Assembly: GCA_020859645.1 (NCBI GenBank)
Contig: JAJBVU010000288.1
Location: 1 to 6,729, forward strand
Source: Eubacterium sp.
GTDB lineage: Bacteria; Bacillota; Clostridia; Lachnospirales; CAG-274
Reading direction: 5' to 3'
DNA: 6,729 nt
Shown: positions 5,179 to 6,729 of the stretch, piece by piece
Numbering within the stretch: the first letter of the stretch is position 1
How the letters are laid out: each line of letters begins with the position of its first letter
Made by a program: the position numbers and the translations under genes
The notes under the pieces: generated by a model
Database searches by the model: none
Told to the model about the DNA's origin: nothing
What the model saw: the letters and a program-made list of their open reading frames with translations, nothing else

Positions 5179-5593
5179 CCTTGATTCCGTCCGTAACTTT
5201 CCCTTTAACCCATTCAATCGCATTTTTATCGATCGGTTTTGATTCCGAAATCAGCTTGGATATTTTCTCAAGACCGGCAATCGCTTGTTTTAAATTGCTT
5301 AAACCCGATGCATCAATCTCATATTCTTTTGATCCGAACAGAAACTGCTCTGACAGAGCTTTTAATCTGTAAACCAAATCAATATCAAGATTTGTGCTTA
5401 CATTAATGCTGTTTCCTCCGGTTCCCTTGCTGAAATCACACATACAGCACTTGATTGTGCTTTTTACAGCGTGATTCTTTCCTCCGTTACCGTGCAGCTC
5501 GGCATAATCATCCAAAGCCGACAGATTGAGGTTGTCCCTGAAATCTATGACTTTCTTATTGCCGTTTGTTCTTGTGATTACTCTACTTACCAT
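5171..5593 (-). CDS. hypothetical protein, 140 aa, possibly 3'-truncated
   Basis: I do not recognise this protein. The start is well supported: AAGGAGG lies 6 nt before the ATG. The first half is polar and glycine-rich, with a cysteine cluster CCMC at 49-52 next to GTGG; the second half (about 66-140) is helical in character, with KALSEQF and a Leu/Ile-rich segment LSNLKQAIAGLEKISKLI. There is no signal peptide or membrane segment, so a cytoplasmic location is likely. The stop codon coincides with the point where the Ig-like fragment begins, so the C-terminus may have been created by the same breakpoint. A perfect consensus promoter, a leader ORF and a terminator hairpin upstream suggest attenuated expression. 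It could be a phage or mobile-element accessory protein, but nothing in the sequence proves that. Confidence 0.65.
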   Translation of the reverse strand: MVSRVITRTNGNKKVIDFRDNLNLSALDDYAELHGNGGKNHAVKSTIKCCMCDFSKGTGGNSINVSTNLDIDLVYRLKALSEQFLFGSKEYEIDASGLSNLKQAIAGLEKISKLISESKPIDKNAIEWVKGKVTDGIKAV

Positions 5594-5625
5594 TTTTTAC
5601 CTCCTTAAAATTTTTTGTTGTGTAT

Positions 5626-5676
5626 ATATAAAAAGAGCAGATTACTGCCCTGTAAAGGGTTTAATAATCTGCTCTT
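5626..5676 (-). terminator. leader terminator (putative attenuator)
   Basis: Perfect 12-bp arms AAGAGCAGATTA/TAATCTGCTCTT (5633-5644/5665-5676), an inner CCCT/AGGG stem-loop (5648-5651/5656-5659), and on the minus strand a T-rich tail of five T directly after the stem. Plus-strand flanks lack a T-run, so it works leftward only. It stands between the consensus promoter at 5749-5777 and the gene starting at 5593, about 30 nt before that gene's ribosome binding site. Confidence 0.75.
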
Positions 5677-5720
5677 ATTAACGTAAATAAAAAAATGGGA
5701 AAAGCATACACTTTCCTCAT
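5661..5720 (-). CDS. putative 19-aa leader peptide
   Basis: ATG (5720-5718) to TAA (5663-5661) encodes MRKVYAFPIFLFTLIRADY. It lies in the leader RNA that starts near 5742, and its last five codons form the first arm of the terminator hairpin at 5633-5676, so a translating ribosome would prevent the hairpin from forming. The ribosome binding site is weak (AGAAGAAG, about 9 nt upstream). The peptide is rich in Phe, Leu and Ile but has no run of a single amino acid, so a classical biosynthetic attenuator is not obvious; sensing of ribosome stalling, for instance by an antibiotic, is another option. The short ORF may be chance. Confidence 0.35.
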   Translation of the reverse strand: MRKVYAFPIFLFTLIRADY

Positions 5721-5748
5721 TAAACAAAACTTCTTCTAATATATTTAC

Positions 5749-5777
5749 ATTATACACTATAAAACGTCAGTTGTCAA
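5749..5777 (-). promoter_or_regulatory. perfect sigma-A consensus promoter
   Basis: On the minus strand TTGACA (5777-5772), exactly 17 bases, TATAAT (5754-5749). Transcription would start near 5742, leaving a leader of about 150 nt before the 140-aa gene, or a short transcript of about 115 nt if it stops at the hairpin at 5633-5676. The -35 directly adjoins the T-run of the upstream gene's terminator. Confidence 0.85.
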
Positions 5778-5778
5778 G

Positions 5779-5807
5779 AAAAAAGAGGTCCGATTTGACG
5801 AACCTCT
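5779..5807 (-). terminator. intrinsic terminator of the Rpn-family gene
   Basis: On the minus strand AGAGGT (5807-5802) pairs with ACCTCT (5789-5784), an inner CG/CG extends the stem past one mismatch, and six T follow. It lies 10 nt after the stop codon at 5817 and separates this gene from the downstream promoter. Confidence 0.85.
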
Positions 5808-5816
5808 AAAAAATTA

Positions 5817-6710
5817 TTACTTAGTTTGCAGCATAGCAGCGTATTTCGCCTTTTCATTATCCGGAATACCCACCGCTTTTAGTGCATCTTCCAAAGATAA
5901 GTTTAGGTTGTTTATTATGTTTTTTACTGCATCAAACTTACCCTTTTCAATACCTTGCTCTACGCCTTGCTTAATGCCTTTCTCCTCAATAGCTTGTGCA
6001 ATATTACACATAGTAACACACTCTCCTTTCTTTTGACTCCGCATGATTATGTCACTTACATCCGCATAACGATTGTCCTTTGTGAACACCGTCAAAAACT
6101 CCGCAACGGCGGCAGGATATTTAAGCTCTACCGTGTTATCATCCAAAGCATTTTTGCTTAGTCTTTTATCTTTGAAGAACCTTGCTATAGCTTTGAAATC
6201 ACTTGTGAAGCTGTTTATGACCTCATCATCTAAAAACGCAATATCGAATACCGTTATTTCATAATTTTTGACATACGGTTTTAGCTCTTCGGGAATTTTT
6301 AACAAGCTATGCAAATCCGTTGATTCACCCCATCGTTCACCTGAAAAGTTCAGTACAATGGTTATGACCGGATATATATTTTGGTTCTTCGGATTATTGT
6401 TGATTTGCTGCTTGTATGTACTTGCGTCATAGCTCATTATCCGTATAGGCATATTTTTGTCATACGCTGATTGGTTCTCTATGCCAAATGATGAAATCAC
6501 AAGATTTACCTTGTTTTGGTAGAATTTTAATACGTCCCGTCTTTGCTCATATGTTTTGTCACTGTCGTCCTTGTAAATAGATTCTGTTGGCCCTAAATGT
6601 AAAAGATCTTCTTTAAGATACGGTTTACGGAATAACAAAACATTGTATATATCCGCGAACACATCGTTGTAGTCTTCCAAGAGCTTTTCCACGTGGTCTT
6701 TTTTACCCAT
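5817..6710 (-). CDS. Rpn family recombination-promoting nuclease / PD-(D/E)XK transposase-like protein
   Basis: A complete 297-aa protein of the Rpn/'PD-(D/E)XK nuclease family transposase' group; Rpn proteins studied in E. coli are DNA endonucleases that promote RecA-independent recombination. The N-terminus has YNDVFADIYNVLLF (14-27), typical of Clostridia members. D59 and E78-x-Q80 (in GIENQ) have the spacing of a D...ExK/Q metal-binding site, followed by MPIRIMSYDASTYKQQI (87-103) and the core strand YPVITIVLNF (113-122) with a following W127. EELKPYVKNYEI and VFDIAFLDDEVINSF (~141-168) complete the family pattern. The C-terminal tail holds G-rich repeats (KGIKQGVEQGIEKGK, 244-258) and a small helical domain. 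AAAGGAG lies 8 nt before the ATG, so the start is secure. It has its own terminator and is monocistronic in this view. Such genes occur in many copies in gut Clostridia. The catalytic assignment is inferred by pattern. Confidence 0.88.
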   Translation of the reverse strand: MGKKDHVEKLLEDYNDVFADIYNVLLFRKPYLKEDLLHLGPTESIYKDDSDKTYEQRRDVLKFYQNKVNLVISSFGIENQSAYDKNMPIRIMSYDASTYKQQINNNPKNQNIYPVITIVLNFSGERWGESTDLHSLLKIPEELKPYVKNYEITVFDIAFLDDEVINSFTSDFKAIARFFKDKRLSKNALDDNTVELKYPAAVAEFLTVFTKDNRYADVSDIIMRSQKKGECVTMCNIAQAIEEKGIKQGVEQGIEKGKFDAVKNIINNLNLSLEDALKAVGIPDNEKAKYAAMLQTK

Positions 6711-6729
6711 TTCTATCTCTCCTTTATAT

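Noticed and set aside
5179..5223. ATG at 5223 as a true start of the Ig-like protein
   Set aside because: No ribosome binding site; the first 15 codons are the shifted reading of the adjacent gene and show no Ig-like homology.

Overview
The window looks like chromosomal or accessory DNA of a low-GC, Gram-positive anaerobe, most likely a gut or rumen Clostridia (Ruminococcus/Oscillospiraceae-like). The grounds are AT-rich spacers, strong AGGAGG-type ribosome binding sites, sigma-A-like promoters, a TnpX/TndX-type large serine recombinase, a Clostridia-style Rpn/PD-(D/E)XK transposase-like protein, and pieces of BspA-type leucine-rich-repeat and Ig-like surface proteins. The taxon is inferred from gene families, not from a marker gene.

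Left part (1-2100): a TetR-family regulator (minus strand, running off the left edge) is divergent from an HXXEE-family membrane protein (plus). They share one promoter region in which two near-consensus promoters run through each other, with an inverted-repeat candidate operator beside them. A bidirectional terminator separates the membrane protein from a convergent gene for a small secreted protein of unknown function.

Middle (2100-4560): an AT-rich spacer of about 800 bases holds a 31-bp imperfect direct repeat that can fold into hairpins. It also holds a GC-rich island (about 53% GC in flanks of 21-25%) that folds as a compact RNA of about 235 nt, closed by a 12-bp helix and containing a 9-bp perfect long-range helix. 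I read this as a real structured noncoding RNA. Its wording reminds me of the HEARO/IscB omega-RNA family, but that is from memory and unproven; no IscB gene is present. Directly downstream is a complete large serine recombinase. No conjugation or cargo genes accompany it.

Right part (4550-6729): beyond the recombinase lie a 5'-truncated leucine-rich-repeat gene end (plus) and a 5'-truncated Ig-like repeat gene end (minus), converging on one strong bidirectional terminator. Upstream of the Ig fragment is a 140-aa orphan protein. It is preceded by a perfect consensus promoter, a 19-codon leader ORF and a terminator hairpin whose first arm lies inside that ORF, which is the layout of a transcription attenuator. 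The right edge carries a complete Rpn/PD-(D/E)XK family protein with its own terminator. Overall this is a mobile-element scar region: recombinase, transposase-like nuclease, broken surface genes and an unexplained structured RNA.
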